64,000 nt of DNA from Bradyrhizobium sp. sBnM-33 (GCF_032917945.1 NZ_CP136624.1:6262001-6326000); one strand, 5' to 3'. Numbered from the stretch's first letter, positions 28,509-37,705 are shown. Notes: a model not told the origin generated them from the sequence alone. Numbers and translations are program-made.

Positions 28509-28611
28509 GCGGCTGGCTTCGCGGACGAACGGTCAGTATGCCCATCGTTCGTAAAACCCATCAGAGCAGCTGTTGAACTACGGCGCGAGCGCCGCTTCGG
28601 GCCGTTCGAAA

Positions 28612-28730
28612 ATGACCGCTGTTGGCATTTTTGCGAAGTGGCGGCCGACGCCGACGATGTCCGATTATCGGGGCAGACCGGAAGTGACCGGCCGACTGTC
28701 AAAACGGCGCTTTTGACCCAAACCGGAAGT
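28612..28730 (+). repeat. dispersed intergenic repeat, copy g
   Basis: CCGCTGTTGGCATTTTTGCG, CGATGTCCGATTATCGGGG, CAGACCGGAAGTGACCGGCC, CAAAACGGCGCTTTTGACCC. Uninterrupted. Confidence 0.7.
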
Positions 28731-29116
28731 CGGCCTTGGAGAATGATGCGCTTGTGAGGGCGTCGGTAAGCTCGATAAACTCTGAACTACCCATTCCGTC
28801 GGCGTTCATATCGACCTTTAAGGTCTCGAGCTGGGAGCTGAAAGTTAGTAACCCCCTAACGTCGTTACAAGCCATGTAACCAATTCCACGCGGGCACAGT
28901 TATCTACGCAGGAACGGCAGAGCCGCAACGCGACTGCGTCCAAAACAAGGCCATCGATCTAAATCAGAGGGAAACTACGAGGTAGTCCAACAGCGGGAGT
29001 TACCTACGGACGGCGTGGATTGTATAGGTCATGTTAACGGGCGATCCCTGTCGTCTCACCTGATCGTCCGTCTGCGGGTGAAGCAGCAAACCCAATTGCG
29101 CCCCGGAGCCAGCATT
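28731..29116. other. 386-bp gap upstream of the RTX gene, no gene recognised
   Basis: The sequence is AT-richer toward 28840-28900. It probably holds the promoter of the large RTX protein; I see no clear operator. Confidence 0.4.
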
Positions 29117-31762
29117 ATGGCAAACATTACCGGCACAGAACTTGACGATCCCAATCTCACTGGCACAGCCGAAGGCGATACCATCTCGGGCCTTGGCGGG
29201 CGCGATCACCTTTATGGGGGCGCCGGTAACGATACGCTGTTTGGCGGGGCCGGTAACGACGCCATGCGCGGTGATGCCGGCGCCGACACCATGTTCGGCG
29301 AGGCCGGCGACGACGACTACTACGTCGACGATGTGAACGACATCGTCAGCGAGACGACAACGCAAGGCGTCGACGAAGGGGGCAAAGACAGGGTTTACAG
29401 CACCGTCAGCTATACCCTGAGCCCATTCCTCGAGCGGCTGGTGCTGCTGGAATCGGCGGTCGCCCTCAGCGCCACGGGCAACGCCCAGGTCAATTCGATC
29501 GTAGGCAACTCGAACGCCAACATCATCAGCGGCGGCGGCGGCAAGGATACACTCACCGGCGGCTTGGCGGCCGATACGTTCATGTTCGGCCGGGCCAACG
29601 CAGCCAACACCGTCACCATCACGGATTTCGCGGCCGAGGACAAGTTCGGCATCACTGCCAGCGACTATGGGTTGAGTCAGGGCAACGGCCTCGTCGACAA
29701 TGGCTCCGGTAAACTCGTCCTGGACCCAGCCTGGTTCGCCGCCGTGACCGGGAACCAGGGCACGGTCGCCGGCCACGGCCAGTTTCTGTACAATACCACT
29801 ACCCGCTCCGTGATGTGGGACCCGGACGGCTCCGGTGCCGCCACCGGTATTGCGCTGGCAACGCTGCAGACAGGCGCCGTCGTTAGCGCCAGCAACTTCG
29901 AGATTTCCGGCGCCACCGGCAACCCGGTGGTCGGCGACATCTCCATCGACGATGTCACCATCGCTGAGGGCAACAGCGGAACCAAGACGGCGACCTTCAC
30001 AGTGAGCCGCACCGGGACCGCGGCGTTCGCCGTCGACTTCGCCACCGCCAACGCCACGGCGGTGGCTGGTTCCGACTACCTGGCAACCGCGGGCACCTTG
30101 AGCTTCGCGGACGGACAAGCGACGCGGACGGTTTCGGTGACCATCAATGGCGACACCTCCGTCGAGCCCAACGAGACGTTCTTCTTCAACCTCGCCAACG
30201 CCACGAACGGCGGCTCCATCGTCGACGGCCAGGGCCTCGCCACCATCACCAACGACGACGCGACGGCGGTCGTCGGCGACATCTCCATCGACGATGTCAC
30301 CATCGCTGAGGGCAACAGCGGAACCAAGACGGCGACCTTCACGGTGAGCCGCACCGGCACCGCGGCGTTCGCCGTTGACTTCGCCACCGCCAACGGCACG
30401 GCGGCGGCTGGCTCCGACTACCTGGCAACCGGGGCCACCTTGAACTTCGCAGCCGGACAGGCAACGCGGACGGTCTCGGTGACGATCAACGGCGACACCT
30501 CCGTCGAATCCAACGAGACGTTCTTCCTCAACCTGACCAACGCCACAAACGGCGGCTCCATCGTCGACGGCCAGGGCGTCGCCACCATCACCAACGACGA
30601 CGCGACGGCGGTCGTCGGCGACATCTCCATCGACGATGTCACCATCGCTGAGGGCAACAGCGGAACCAAGACGGCGACCTTCACGGTGAGCCGCACCGGG
30701 ACCGCGGCGTTCGCCGTCGACTTCGCCACCGCCAACGCCACGGCGGTGGCTGGTTCCGACTACCTGGCAACCGCGGGCACCTTGAGCTTCGCGGACGGAC
30801 ACGCGACGCGGACGGTTTTGGTGACCATCAATGGCGACACCTCCGTCGAGCCCAACGAGACGTTCTTCTTCAACCTCACCAACGCCACGAACGGCGGCTC
30901 CATCGTCGACGGCCAGGGCCTCGCCACCATCAGCAACGACGACAGCGGCGGGACAGGACCGGCCGTTGTCAAGAGCACCGACACGGCAGCGTTCGGCAGC
31001 ACCGATCCCGCCGGGATCGCCTATGTCCCGGGAATGGGATTCTTCGTCAGTGACTCGGAAGTTGAGGAGAGCCCGTTCTTCCGTACCCAGGACCTATGGA
31101 AGCTGCAGCCCGACGGCACCCTCGTCCAGTCGTTCAGCGTGTTGAACTTCACAAATGAGCCAACGGGCCTGGCCTTCGACTCCAGCAACGGGCGCCTGTA
31201 CATCTCCGACGACGATCAAAGGAAAATCGTCTGGGTCGATCCAGCCAATCCAACGGTGAAGCTCGGGCAATCGGCCGACACTCGCCTTGTCAACATCGTT
31301 GACCCGGAGGACGTAGCCGTAAATCCGACCAACGGCCATTTGTTTATCGCTAACGGGACGGGTAATTCCTCGAACGGGGGACCCTTCGGCGCCGCGATTG
31401 TCGAGACCAATGATGCGGTCACCCAAGTCTATAGCGTCATTCGACTGCCGGCAGAAATCAAGGACCCCGAGGCGCTGGCCTATGACGCCAGTCACGACGT
31501 CTTCTATGTTGGCGGCGGCTTCAGCCCGAACATCTGGGTCGTCGACCGCAGCGGCAACATCCTGCAAAAGCTCGACGTCCTCGAGGGATTCCGCAACACT
31601 AACACATCGGCCCACGTCAAGGACCTCGAGCTCGCGCAGAGCAGCGACCCTAACGACGATCCCGCCAAACTAAACCTCTTTGTCGCCGATTACGGGAATT
31701 CGCACATCAGCGATGGTCGCATGATCGAGATCGACCTTCAGGGGAGCTTGCTTTTGGTGTAG
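29117..31762 (+). CDS. RTX / Calx-beta / beta-propeller secreted protein
   Basis: 881 residues. Order: RTX calcium-binding nonapeptides (GLGGRDHLYGGAGNDTLFGG and more, about residues 27-60), a second RTX-like block (GGGGKDTLTGGLAADTFMFG, about 140-160), a serralysin-like M10 C-terminal region (ITDFAAEDKFGI), then three near-identical 114-residue Calx-beta domains (about 273-614), then a C-terminal beta-propeller-like region with repeats such as GIAYVPGMGFFVSDSE, GLAFDSSNGRLYISDDD and DVAVNPTNGHLFIANG. No signal peptide, as expected for type I secretion. RTX proteins fold outside the cell on calcium; the Calx-beta and propeller parts suggest binding or a hydrolase-like surface role. Its secretion genes are not in the window. 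Confidence 0.85.
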   Translation: MANITGTELDDPNLTGTAEGDTISGLGGRDHLYGGAGNDTLFGGAGNDAMRGDAGADTMFGEAGDDDYYVDDVNDIVSETTTQGVDEGGKDRVYSTVSYTLSPFLERLVLLESAVALSATGNAQVNSIVGNSNANIISGGGGKDTLTGGLAADTFMFGRANAANTVTITDFAAEDKFGITASDYGLSQGNGLVDNGSGKLVLDPAWFAAVTGNQGTVAGHGQFLYNTTTRSVMWDPDGSGAATGIALATLQTGAVVSASNFEISGATGNPVVGDISIDDVTIAEGNSGTKTATFTVSRTGTAAFAVDFATANATAVAGSDYLATAGTLSFADGQATRTVSVTINGDTSVEPNETFFFNLANATNGGSIVDGQGLATITNDDATAVVGDISIDDVTIAEGNSGTKTATFTVSRTGTAAFAVDFATANGTAAAGSDYLATGATLNFAAGQATRTVSVTINGDTSVESNETFFLNLTNATNGGSIVDGQGVATITNDDATAVVGDISIDDVTIAEGNSGTKTATFTVSRTGTAAFAVDFATANATAVAGSDYLATAGTLSFADGHATRTVLVTINGDTSVEPNETFFFNLTNATNGGSIVDGQGLATISNDDSGGTGPAVVKSTDTAAFGSTDPAGIAYVPGMGFFVSDSEVEESPFFRTQDLWKLQPDGTLVQSFSVLNFTNEPTGLAFDSSNGRLYISDDDQRKIVWVDPANPTVKLGQSADTRLVNIVDPEDVAVNPTNGHLFIANGTGNSSNGGPFGAAIVETNDAVTQVYSVIRLPAEIKDPEALAYDASHDVFYVGGGFSPNIWVVDRSGNILQKLDVLEGFRNTNTSAHVKDLELAQSSDPNDDPAKLNLFVADYGNSHISDGRMIEIDLQGSLLLV
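29933..30958 (+). repeat. three tandem 342-bp repeats (Calx-beta)
   Basis: Units begin at 29933, 30275 and 30617, each starting with GDISIDDVTIAEGNSG. At the DNA level units 1 and 3 agree more closely with each other than either does with unit 2 (for example, both have GCGGTGGCTGGTTCC where unit 2 has GCGGCGGCTGGCTCC), which suggests recent copying between units. Confidence 0.9.
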
Positions 31763-32516
31763 CGCCCGACAAGCGGCCACGTGAGGAGCAGCCTGCGCGC
31801 ATCGCCCGCTTATTCCATGGGCCCCGATGGATGCGCCGCGCATTGCCGATCGACTAGAGAGCTCACTCGCTTTTGGTTCAGCGCTCCTCCGGCCAAAGCT
31901 TAGGGACAGCTTTGAGCAGGGATTTTGCTTGGGCAGGCTGCGTGTCAACCCCACAGACGATCCGGGCAAGATAATCGCAGCCCCGGATTCGGCATCCACA
32001 TGCTGCGTTCAACCGTGCTGCTCGGTGCGGTCCATGAGTCCGAAGTTGGCACTCTTCGGAAGTGGTGGTCCCGAAGCGTGATGTCCGCAGTTAGGGGAAG
32101 ACCGGAAGTAGTCGGCCGACGACCAAGATGACGCGATTGACCCGCAGCGGACCTCAAAGACCGGCCATATTCGACGTACTATCGGGCAGCGCGCCGGATG
32201 AGGCTACCGGCACGACCGAAGCCGCCATTGAAGATAGAGAGACAGCTAAGGCCGAAAGGCGCAGGGAAAACTCAGTGGGTCGCTTGCGCTGCTCGCGCTG
32301 CGCGATAACTAAATTTCCCATGGCCACAATTGAATTGAGAAGGTTCCCGTTTTGAATATCCCTGGACCAGTTCTCACTATGAGCGCACGATCAACTTGAC
32401 CGAGATGCCAACGCAAAGCATTCGAGCCTTCAGTTCAACTTGCTGACGGGTCCCTTTTCGGTGACCCCTATCCTCCTTTTTCTTTTTGACACACAAACCC
32501 AACAGGAGACTCCAAG
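31763..32516. other. 750-bp gap with one dispersed repeat, no gene recognised
   Basis: Apart from the repeat at 32033-32153, small frames occur but none has a recognisable domain. Confidence 0.4.
32033..32153 (+). repeat. dispersed intergenic repeat, copy h
   Basis: AAGTTGGCACTCTTCGGAAG, GATGTCCGCAGTTAGGGG, AGACCGGAAGTAGTCGGCCG, ACGCGATTGACCC, ending CAGCGGAC. Uninterrupted. Confidence 0.75.
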
Positions 32517-32960
32517 ATGCGCAAGACTCTTTTGGCGTCGATGTTGACCGCCGGTTTGGTACTGCCCGCGTTGGCGGAGGACGCCGGCACGATCAAACTC
32601 CACAGCGGGTGGAAGCTGATCCAAGAACGCGTAGACAAAGGAGTTGCCTACGGCACTCTGTGGGGGATCACCTTCAACGACACGGGTAGCGGTCCTCTGC
32701 ACGTGGCACCTGCTTCGGGGACCTATAATCTTACGCAACAGACCAATAAGGGTGAGGGCGAACTCACGTGGGGCGACGGCGATGACCAATTAAAGGGGTC
32801 GTTTACCATCACGGTTACCGATGGCAAGGCAACAGGCGAGAACATCGTCACGGGAACTGGAAAACTTGCCGGAATAACCGGCGGCCCTTTTGCGTGTACT
32901 TTTGTGGGCAAGCCCGAAGATCAGCAGGCGTGGTGTACGCAGGTGTTTAATCGGAAGTAG
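32517..32960 (+). CDS. secreted hypothetical protein
   Basis: 147 residues. A short signal peptide (MRKTLLASMLTAGLVLPALA) is cut before EDAGTIK. The mature part is beta-rich with Gly/Thr-rich turns (TWGDGDDQLKGSFTITVTDG, NIVTGTGKLAGITGGPFAC) and two Cys that could pair. A CAGGAGA site lies before the start. The pattern of a small beta-barrel with a GTGKLAGITGG hairpin resembles lipocalin/dirigent-like exported proteins, but I cannot place it in a named family. Confidence 0.6.
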   Translation: MRKTLLASMLTAGLVLPALAEDAGTIKLHSGWKLIQERVDKGVAYGTLWGITFNDTGSGPLHVAPASGTYNLTQQTNKGEGELTWGDGDDQLKGSFTITVTDGKATGENIVTGTGKLAGITGGPFACTFVGKPEDQQAWCTQVFNRK

Positions 32961-33135
32961 GCCGCACGATCTCTTGGTAATTCTTCGGCAAGCGGTGTCT
33001 CACCGACCACCGCTTGCTCCTGTGCAGGGCCTTCCCCCCCGAAAATGGCGCTCGACTCACGATCCCGCCGGCGCTTGTCGTGCTCGCCGACGAGGCGATC
33101 GAGTCGGAAGCTACTTCCGTTGTTGGCAGATACTG

Positions 33136-34063
33136 TTCTCTAATTCCGGGTCTGGGTGTCAAGCTCTCCACGATCATCCTTGCCGGGCCCACTGTTCTCT
33201 CCGCGGTAGGGGTGAACCCTCCGCATGATGGCGTAAGGTGACGTTGGCGGTTCAATGTTGCAATCGCGGTCGTCCTTTCCGACGCTCGCACCAAATCTGT
33301 CGAACTCACCATCGCCATCGTCCCGGCTGGGACGTCTTTTCCCGCCGTTTGGCAGAAACTCTGTAATGCCCTCGCTAGGCAGCAATTTCCTTTTTCGACC
33401 AGTTGAACTCGGTTCCGTCGATCCACATGCGATGCAGAATGACCGCGAGCTTACGCGCGACTGCGACCTTTGCCTTGCGGAGTCCGTTGCGCTTGACGAG
33501 CCTAACCCCCCAAGCCTTCACGGCGGACCACTTCGGGACGCGCGTCAGCAGAACCCCGGCTGCTTCAAACAGGTAACTTCGTAGCATCGCGTCGCCGCAC
33601 TTCGAGATGCGACCTGACCAATCGAGCTCTCCGGAGGCGTGGCGTCTACTGGTTAGCCCGACATAAGCACCTACGCTTCTCGATCGCGCAAACCGTGCCG
33701 GATCGTCAATCGTTGCCTTGAAGGCGAGCGCGGTGATCGGACCGATCCCAGGCATCGTCATAAATCGGCGGACCTGCGCATCATGGCGGGCCAGTTTCAT
33801 AACCTTGCGGTCAAGCTCGCTAACCTGCTGCCCAACGGCATTGCGCGCTTCGAGCAGCGGTCTGATCGCAGCTATCAGCTCAGGACGGCCCTCGATCAAC
33901 TCCTACCACGCAGATCGATGTCTGCTTCAACGATACGTCCAGTCCGACATAGTATTCCATTGCCGCTCTCCATCGTTGCGAGGCCACATGAGGCTGGCCT
34001 CTTACGTTCCTGGAGAGCTGATTCCTTTGCCTTTTGTCTGGCTAGATCCCGGAATTACCCCAT
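33136..34063 (-). mobile_element. IS110 element, copy 2, internally deleted
   Basis: 928 bp against about 1374 bp in copy 3. Ends are the same: GTTCTCTAATTCC on the left and TACCCCAT on the right, next to GTTGCAAAAG. About 446 bp between CGATCAACTCCT and CCACGCAGATCG (junction near 33904) are missing, leaving both ends and the terminal coding parts. The left flank GATACT and right flank GTTGCAAAAG reconstitute a palindrome terminus. Confidence 0.85.
33375..33960 (-). pseudogene. IS110 transposase remnant in copy 2
   Basis: The first 19 codons (MEYYVGLDVSLKQTSICVV, from 33960) are joined out of frame to the C-terminal half, which is open from 33899 (MIEGRPELIAAIRPLLEAR) through MTMPGIGPITALAFK and ends intact ([20 protein letters not shown]) at 33375. 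It lacks the catalytic Glu and Asp region, so it cannot be active. Confidence 0.8.
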
Positions 34064-34276
34064 GTTGCAAAAGTCGAAAGTTGCAGGGCTAAAGATTTTT
34101 CGCGAAAACACTAAGTAGCGAGCGATCGCTGATTCGTATGACCTCAATCGCGTTACCGACGTCGCCTATGAATTTTGCGTGAGGTCGTGAGGTCCCTCAC
34201 ATCTTGTACACGAATGCCGCGCCCACTGCCCGCAGAATCTTGGTCATCGGCGAAAATCGACTTTTGCAACACTATC
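34064..34276 (-). mobile_element. MITE-like palindromic element, type II (terminus split by IS110)
   Basis: With its first six bases (GATACT, 33130-33135) left of the IS, the element is 219 bp and runs to CGACTTTTGCAACACTATC at 34276. GGCA at 33126-33129 and 34277-34280 would be its target duplication. The interior is the reverse of 22895-23108. Confidence 0.8.
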
Positions 34277-34381
34277 GGCACAAAGCGGACCCTCCCCGGT
34301 GATTGGGACAGCAGCGCGTTTGTTGGAGCCGGAACCGCGTATGGGTGCGAGGTGGAGGAGAAATTCCCTCTCGCAATCCAC

Positions 34382-34819
34382 TCAGGCAGGTATCAGATTG
34401 ATGACTCGCATGATAGCGGCGCTATTCCCTATGTTCTCAGTGTCTTCTGGCTCACCTTTGACACAGGTCCATACGTCGTTTTTCTTGACCGTGAACGCGT
34501 GGCCATCGCGATGATCTATCCGCATTTCACCGTCGAGGCAGAGGCAAACCATGTCGTTTTGCATGGCGTCACTCTTTTCCGTTGCTTTCGGCTGTGAGAC
34601 CACGTCAACGACCTTAATTCGCTTATAGGCTGGGAGTACCGAGACGCGTCCGTGCATCGCTTCGCGCTCGCTTACCTCCACTACCCGGACACCCGGGGCG
34701 ATCTCCTTGCCTTCATCGGTCCGGTAAGGCTGAGCCACCGTTGGATCGGCTGCAACAAGAGCAGTTCCCGCTGTCGCGACACCGAGCATAAGAGCAGATC
34801 GCCGGTTGATTTCACCCAT
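34382..34819 (-). CDS. Tat-exported cupin-like protein
   Basis: 145 residues from the ATG at 34819, after a GGGAGGAA site. It has a twin-arginine signal (INRRSALMLGVATAGTALVA), then a small beta-barrel-like domain whose two motif-like parts are MVCLCLDGEMRIDHRDGHAF and VKKNDVWTCVKGEPEDTENIG. This looks like a minimal cupin, but the usual metal-binding His pattern is weak, with one His in the first part. Exported cupins often accompany oxidoreductases; none is adjacent here. Confidence 0.6.
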   Translation of the reverse strand: MGEINRRSALMLGVATAGTALVAADPTVAQPYRTDEGKEIAPGVRVVEVSEREAMHGRVSVLPAYKRIKVVDVVSQPKATEKSDAMQNDMVCLCLDGEMRIDHRDGHAFTVKKNDVWTCVKGEPEDTENIGNSAAIMRVINLIPA

Positions 34820-36012
34820 GGTTTCCTCCCGACTTGGTTCGTTAACCGTCCACGAGACGCGGGCGCCGTCGAGCATTCGATGCCCGATCGGAGACGCTGT
34901 CAAAGCCGATTGGAAAAAGAACTCAGGTGCTGCTTTCAAAGACACGTGAGGATGGGAGGACAGCCAGAGCTTTGAAGAGGTGAGGCCCGTTCGATAAAAA
35001 CTCGCCAGCCCAAACCGTGGTGCCTCGACTTTTGGGGTCAACGCGGAGCGCGCGATAGCTGTTCGCGTCCTTTTTTTCCCCCGGGGCTACAATGCGCAGC
35101 TTTCGCTGACGGGCCCGCGTGAAGAAACTTGTTCTTTGCTTCAGCCGCTTCCTAGTGGATGGCCGCATGTCCGCTGTTGGCACCTTTGAGACATAGCGAC
35201 CGATCCTGGCGATGTCCGTTTCCGGTGCAAGACCGGAAGTAGTCGGCCGACGACCAAAATGACGCGATTGACCCACCCCGGACATCCGACCGCTTGCACA
35301 ACGCGAGCCGCTCTGCAGGCAATAGTTCGCAAAAGTAGCTTGTCAGGTGCCACCGGCCATTGAGCCGAGCGCCTGCCACATATCGGCTGCCTCCCTCGAC
35401 ACACCGAGGTTTCGTCAATCCGTCTATGCCCTGAAGCAACGACTCCGTCCGTGTTGCCAGGACATGGTTTTGCCGGTGACGGCGAAGCTATGCCACGAGC
35501 CCGGGGCAGGCAGAATCCCCAAATCGAAACGATCCGCGACGACATGGCCGAGTAAACGCGCTCGCTAAGGCGGCGCTTCTCCGGTACCGGAGCGCGCCAC
35601 AAGCGCGCGGGCACACCCGTCTCCGACAACATGCCAGTCAGACTCGCGGATAGACACGCTTTGCGCGGGGACGGCGTGGATTGATGGACCTGCATTCGCG
35701 GCCACACTGTCTGATCTCGTCCGACCGGACTCGTGGATGCAGGGACAGCGCCTCGGGGCCGTGCAGTGCCCGTGGTCAGACCGAAGAAGTGGAAGGAAGC
35801 AAACCCTAATTTCACGAGGCATGTGTCCGAGGATGTTGGGCAAGAGGCGCGCGCTCAAACGCTCGGCCCCCACGACCTCGATCGGACGCACCAGCCGCTC
35901 ACCAAGATCATCGCCAAGACCGAGGAACGCCGACTGTTTTTAGGATGATGCTACGGGCTTACTTGCAAACACGCGCGGCAACGCAAATACTCTCGCTAAA
36001 ACGGAGCACGCT
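34820..36012. other. 1.2-kb gap with one dispersed repeat, no gene recognised
   Basis: Only the repeat at 35166-35286 is recognisable. Long frames on the minus strand around 35141-35891 are Arg/Pro-rich shadows without domain features; they may be decayed sequence. Confidence 0.4.
35166..35286 (+). repeat. dispersed intergenic repeat, copy j (best-preserved)
   Basis: Opens ATGTCCGCTGTTGGCACCTT and closes TTGACCCACCCCGGACAT. The ATGTCCG and CGGACAT ends are inverted copies. In between are GAGACATAGCGACC and AGACCGGAAGTAGTCGGCCG. A good reference copy of about 121 bp. Confidence 0.8.
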
Positions 36013-36579
36013 ATGATTACAACTCTTAGTCGGCGGACATCGATTTTCTTGGTCCTATCTCTCCTATCTCCGATACCAACCGTTCTGCGGGCCGCAGAAT
36101 TGAGCTTGGGTGAAATAGCCACAGCGATAAAAGATCTCGTAATTTTCATGATCAAAAGGGGCGATCTAGAGACGAGGGAAAAGCGCAAAGTCAGTGCCGC
36201 TCTAATAGGCGCGCGGATGATTCGTATCGCTGCAATGAAGCGCATTTTTGCGGATTACTTGCAGGGCAAGCCCGCAACGATGAGTGAATTATCGCCCCAC
36301 GATCAAATGTTAGTCGATCAGGAGCTCAGACGCATCGATCGCGAAACTGCGAATTTTGCGGAGGACCTACGCGAGATAGATCCTGCATGGGCAACTAAAA
36401 ATCCGAAGCTCTACAATGAACTATTCGCGATCGGTCACGGAAAGGGATTGTGGTGGGCCGTTAGATTCGAACGCTACGGCGCAAACCAGGACGTTGGTCG
36501 GTTGCGAGCTTGGATGAATGCCGAAGCTAAGGAGCTCGAGATCGCAGCTGCCGGAATCCAATCAGGGCTAACTCCCTAA
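36013..36579 (+). CDS. hypothetical exported protein
   Basis: 188 residues. A signal peptide (LVLSLLSPIPTVLRA, then AELSLG) is followed by mostly helical, charged sequence (KRGDLETREKRKVSAALIGA, PHDQMLVDQELRRIDRETAN). AT-richer codon use than most neighbours points to recent arrival. No family recognised. It converges with the small gene at 36576. Confidence 0.55.
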   Translation: MITTLSRRTSIFLVLSLLSPIPTVLRAAELSLGEIATAIKDLVIFMIKRGDLETREKRKVSAALIGARMIRIAAMKRIFADYLQGKPATMSELSPHDQMLVDQELRRIDRETANFAEDLREIDPAWATKNPKLYNELFAIGHGKGLWWAVRFERYGANQDVGRLRAWMNAEAKELEIAAAGIQSGLTP

Positions 36580-36767
36580 CTGGCAACAACACGCACCCAC
36601 CGGCCTTCAAATTTTTTCGGCCGCCCCCTCGCCCGCTCCGCCACCCCCTTGCGCGCGCCGCCAGTGAAGGCTGACGCGCTGGGCGATTGAGCCGAGGCCG
36701 CGCTGCCGGCGGGCGGGGGCCCGCTGATAATGGGGGCGGCCCAATACATCCCGCCTAGCGGACCCAC
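36576..36767 (-). CDS. possible small protein, low support
   Basis: Starts GTG 36767 or ATG 36749, within or just after the end of the small membrane protein upstream. The product is Pro/Ser/Ala-rich with a basic tail (RARGRPKKFEGRWVRVVAS). It overlaps the end of the opposite gene by 4 bp. Confidence 0.3.
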   Translation of the reverse strand: MGPLGGMYWAAPIISGPPPAGSAASAQSPSASAFTGGARKGVAERARGRPKKFEGRWVRVVAS

Positions 36768-36904
36768 AGGGCTACGACGGCACAGGCGAAGCCCAACACC
36801 AAGATGCTGGCAGCCGTGACGGTGACTAGGTCAACTGACCAGTGCTGACCGATGAGATCGAGGTGCCTTGAGCGGTTTTCGTCCCGGTATGTGTGAAGGT
36901 GCAT
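36755..36904 (-). CDS. 49-residue membrane peptide
   Basis: An AGGAGG site lies 5 bp before the ATG at 36904. The product is a charged N-terminus (MHLHTYRDENRSRHLDLIGQ) and one transmembrane helix (TVTAASILVLGFACAVVALW) ending in WVR. It lies in a run of small minus-strand genes (36576-37720). Confidence 0.55.
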   Translation of the reverse strand: MHLHTYRDENRSRHLDLIGQHWSVDLVTVTAASILVLGFACAVVALWVR

Positions 36905-36947
36905 GGCAGCCTCCTGCGCGGTGGGGACGTTATTCAATCGTCTGCCG

Positions 36948-37166
36948 CTAGAACAGTTCCACCAGATTAGACGCCCGGCTTCGCCGATTTTTTTGGGCGC
37001 GATTTTCGACCCCATCGATCAGCCGGTATCGGCCGCGGCCCGCGTGCTTTACGCGCCCGGAGGCGAGCAGCATTTTGCGCGTCTTGCTCGTCGACTTCAG
37101 TTTCTTGCCGAGCACTTCGAGCGCGTGGCACCACTGCGCAAATTGCAGGACTTTGCCGCGCTTCAT
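36948..37166 (-). CDS. small basic hypothetical protein
   Basis: 72 residues from the ATG at 37166, with a GAGGAGAG site before it. KRGKVLQFAQWCHALEVLGK, KLKSTSKTRKMLLASG, RVKHAGRGRYRLIDGVEN. Strongly basic, mostly helical; could bind nucleic acid, but no known domain. Confidence 0.45.
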   Translation of the reverse strand: MKRGKVLQFAQWCHALEVLGKKLKSTSKTRKMLLASGRVKHAGRGRYRLIDGVENRAQKNRRSRASNLVELF

Positions 37167-37273
37167 CGCATCTCTCCTCGGCGGTCGACACCCGCACGCA
37201 TCCTCGCCCGCCCAATTTTTCGCGCCGCGCTTTGCCGCGCCGGGCAGGGACGACCTCAAACGACCTCAGCCTC

Positions 37274-37705
37274 TCAGCTGCCGGTGGTCAGCCGCGGCGG
37301 GATCTGGGACATCATCCAGAGCTCGATCGCTGCCTGGATCGCGACCGCAGCGCCGATGATCACATGCACCGTCATCGCGGTGGTTCCCTGGAAGCCCAAT
37401 ACCCAGGGCGATACCAACGCCCACAAGCCGACGATGAGGTTCAGCCACTCCTCCCACACCGCGAATGCCGCCAGCGCCGCGATCGCAAGGATCGCGATGG
37501 CGATACCGGTGATATAGGCGTTTTGAGAGACTGTCCCGGCATCGAAACCGAATATCCAGGGCGAAACGAACAGAATCGCGCAGAGGATCAGGTTCGCGAC
37601 GTCACAAAATTTGCGTTCGTCCAATTCTCTAGCCAATTCTGCATGACACCCTCCATTGGAGGTCTTCCATGCCAAATCACCGTATGATCGCCGCGCCGGT
37701 TCCAT
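37274..37705 (-). CDS. SPW-repeat membrane protein
   Basis: About 143 residues. Two copies of the SPW unit, ILFVSPWIFGFDAGTVS and ALVSPWVLGFQGTTAM, each followed by a hydrophobic helix, define the SPW family of small four-helix membrane proteins of unknown role. ELDERKFCDVANL before the first helix is typical of the N-terminus. The exact start is unclear: ATGs at 37720 and 37705 are far upstream of that segment, and a TTG near 37633 has a GGAGGG site 12 bp ahead. Confidence 0.75.
   Translation of the reverse strand: MEPARRSYGDLAWKTSNGGCHAELARELDERKFCDVANLILCAILFVSPWIFGFDAGTVSQNAYITGIAIAILAIAALAAFAVWEEWLNLIVGLWALVSPWVLGFQGTTAMTVHVIIGAAVAIQAAIELWMMSQIPPRLTTGS

Larger units (their letters stand above)
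33115..34300 (+). repeat. dispersed repeat, copy i, carrying a MITE that carries an IS110
   Basis: The left part TTCCGTTGTTGGCA (to 33129) and the right part GGCACAAAGCGGACC (from 34277) make the repeat's GGCAC core with one GGCA duplicated. Between them lies the type II palindrome, itself split by IS110 copy 2. Confidence 0.65.

Noticed and set aside
29000..30802. 600-codon minus-strand frame opposite the RTX protein
   Set aside because: Its apparent repeats are the antisense of the Calx-beta repeats; no start signal or known domain.
35141..35815. 224-codon minus-strand frame in the 34.8-36.0 kb gap
   Set aside because: It runs through a dispersed repeat at its 3' end and has no recognisable domain; likely chance.
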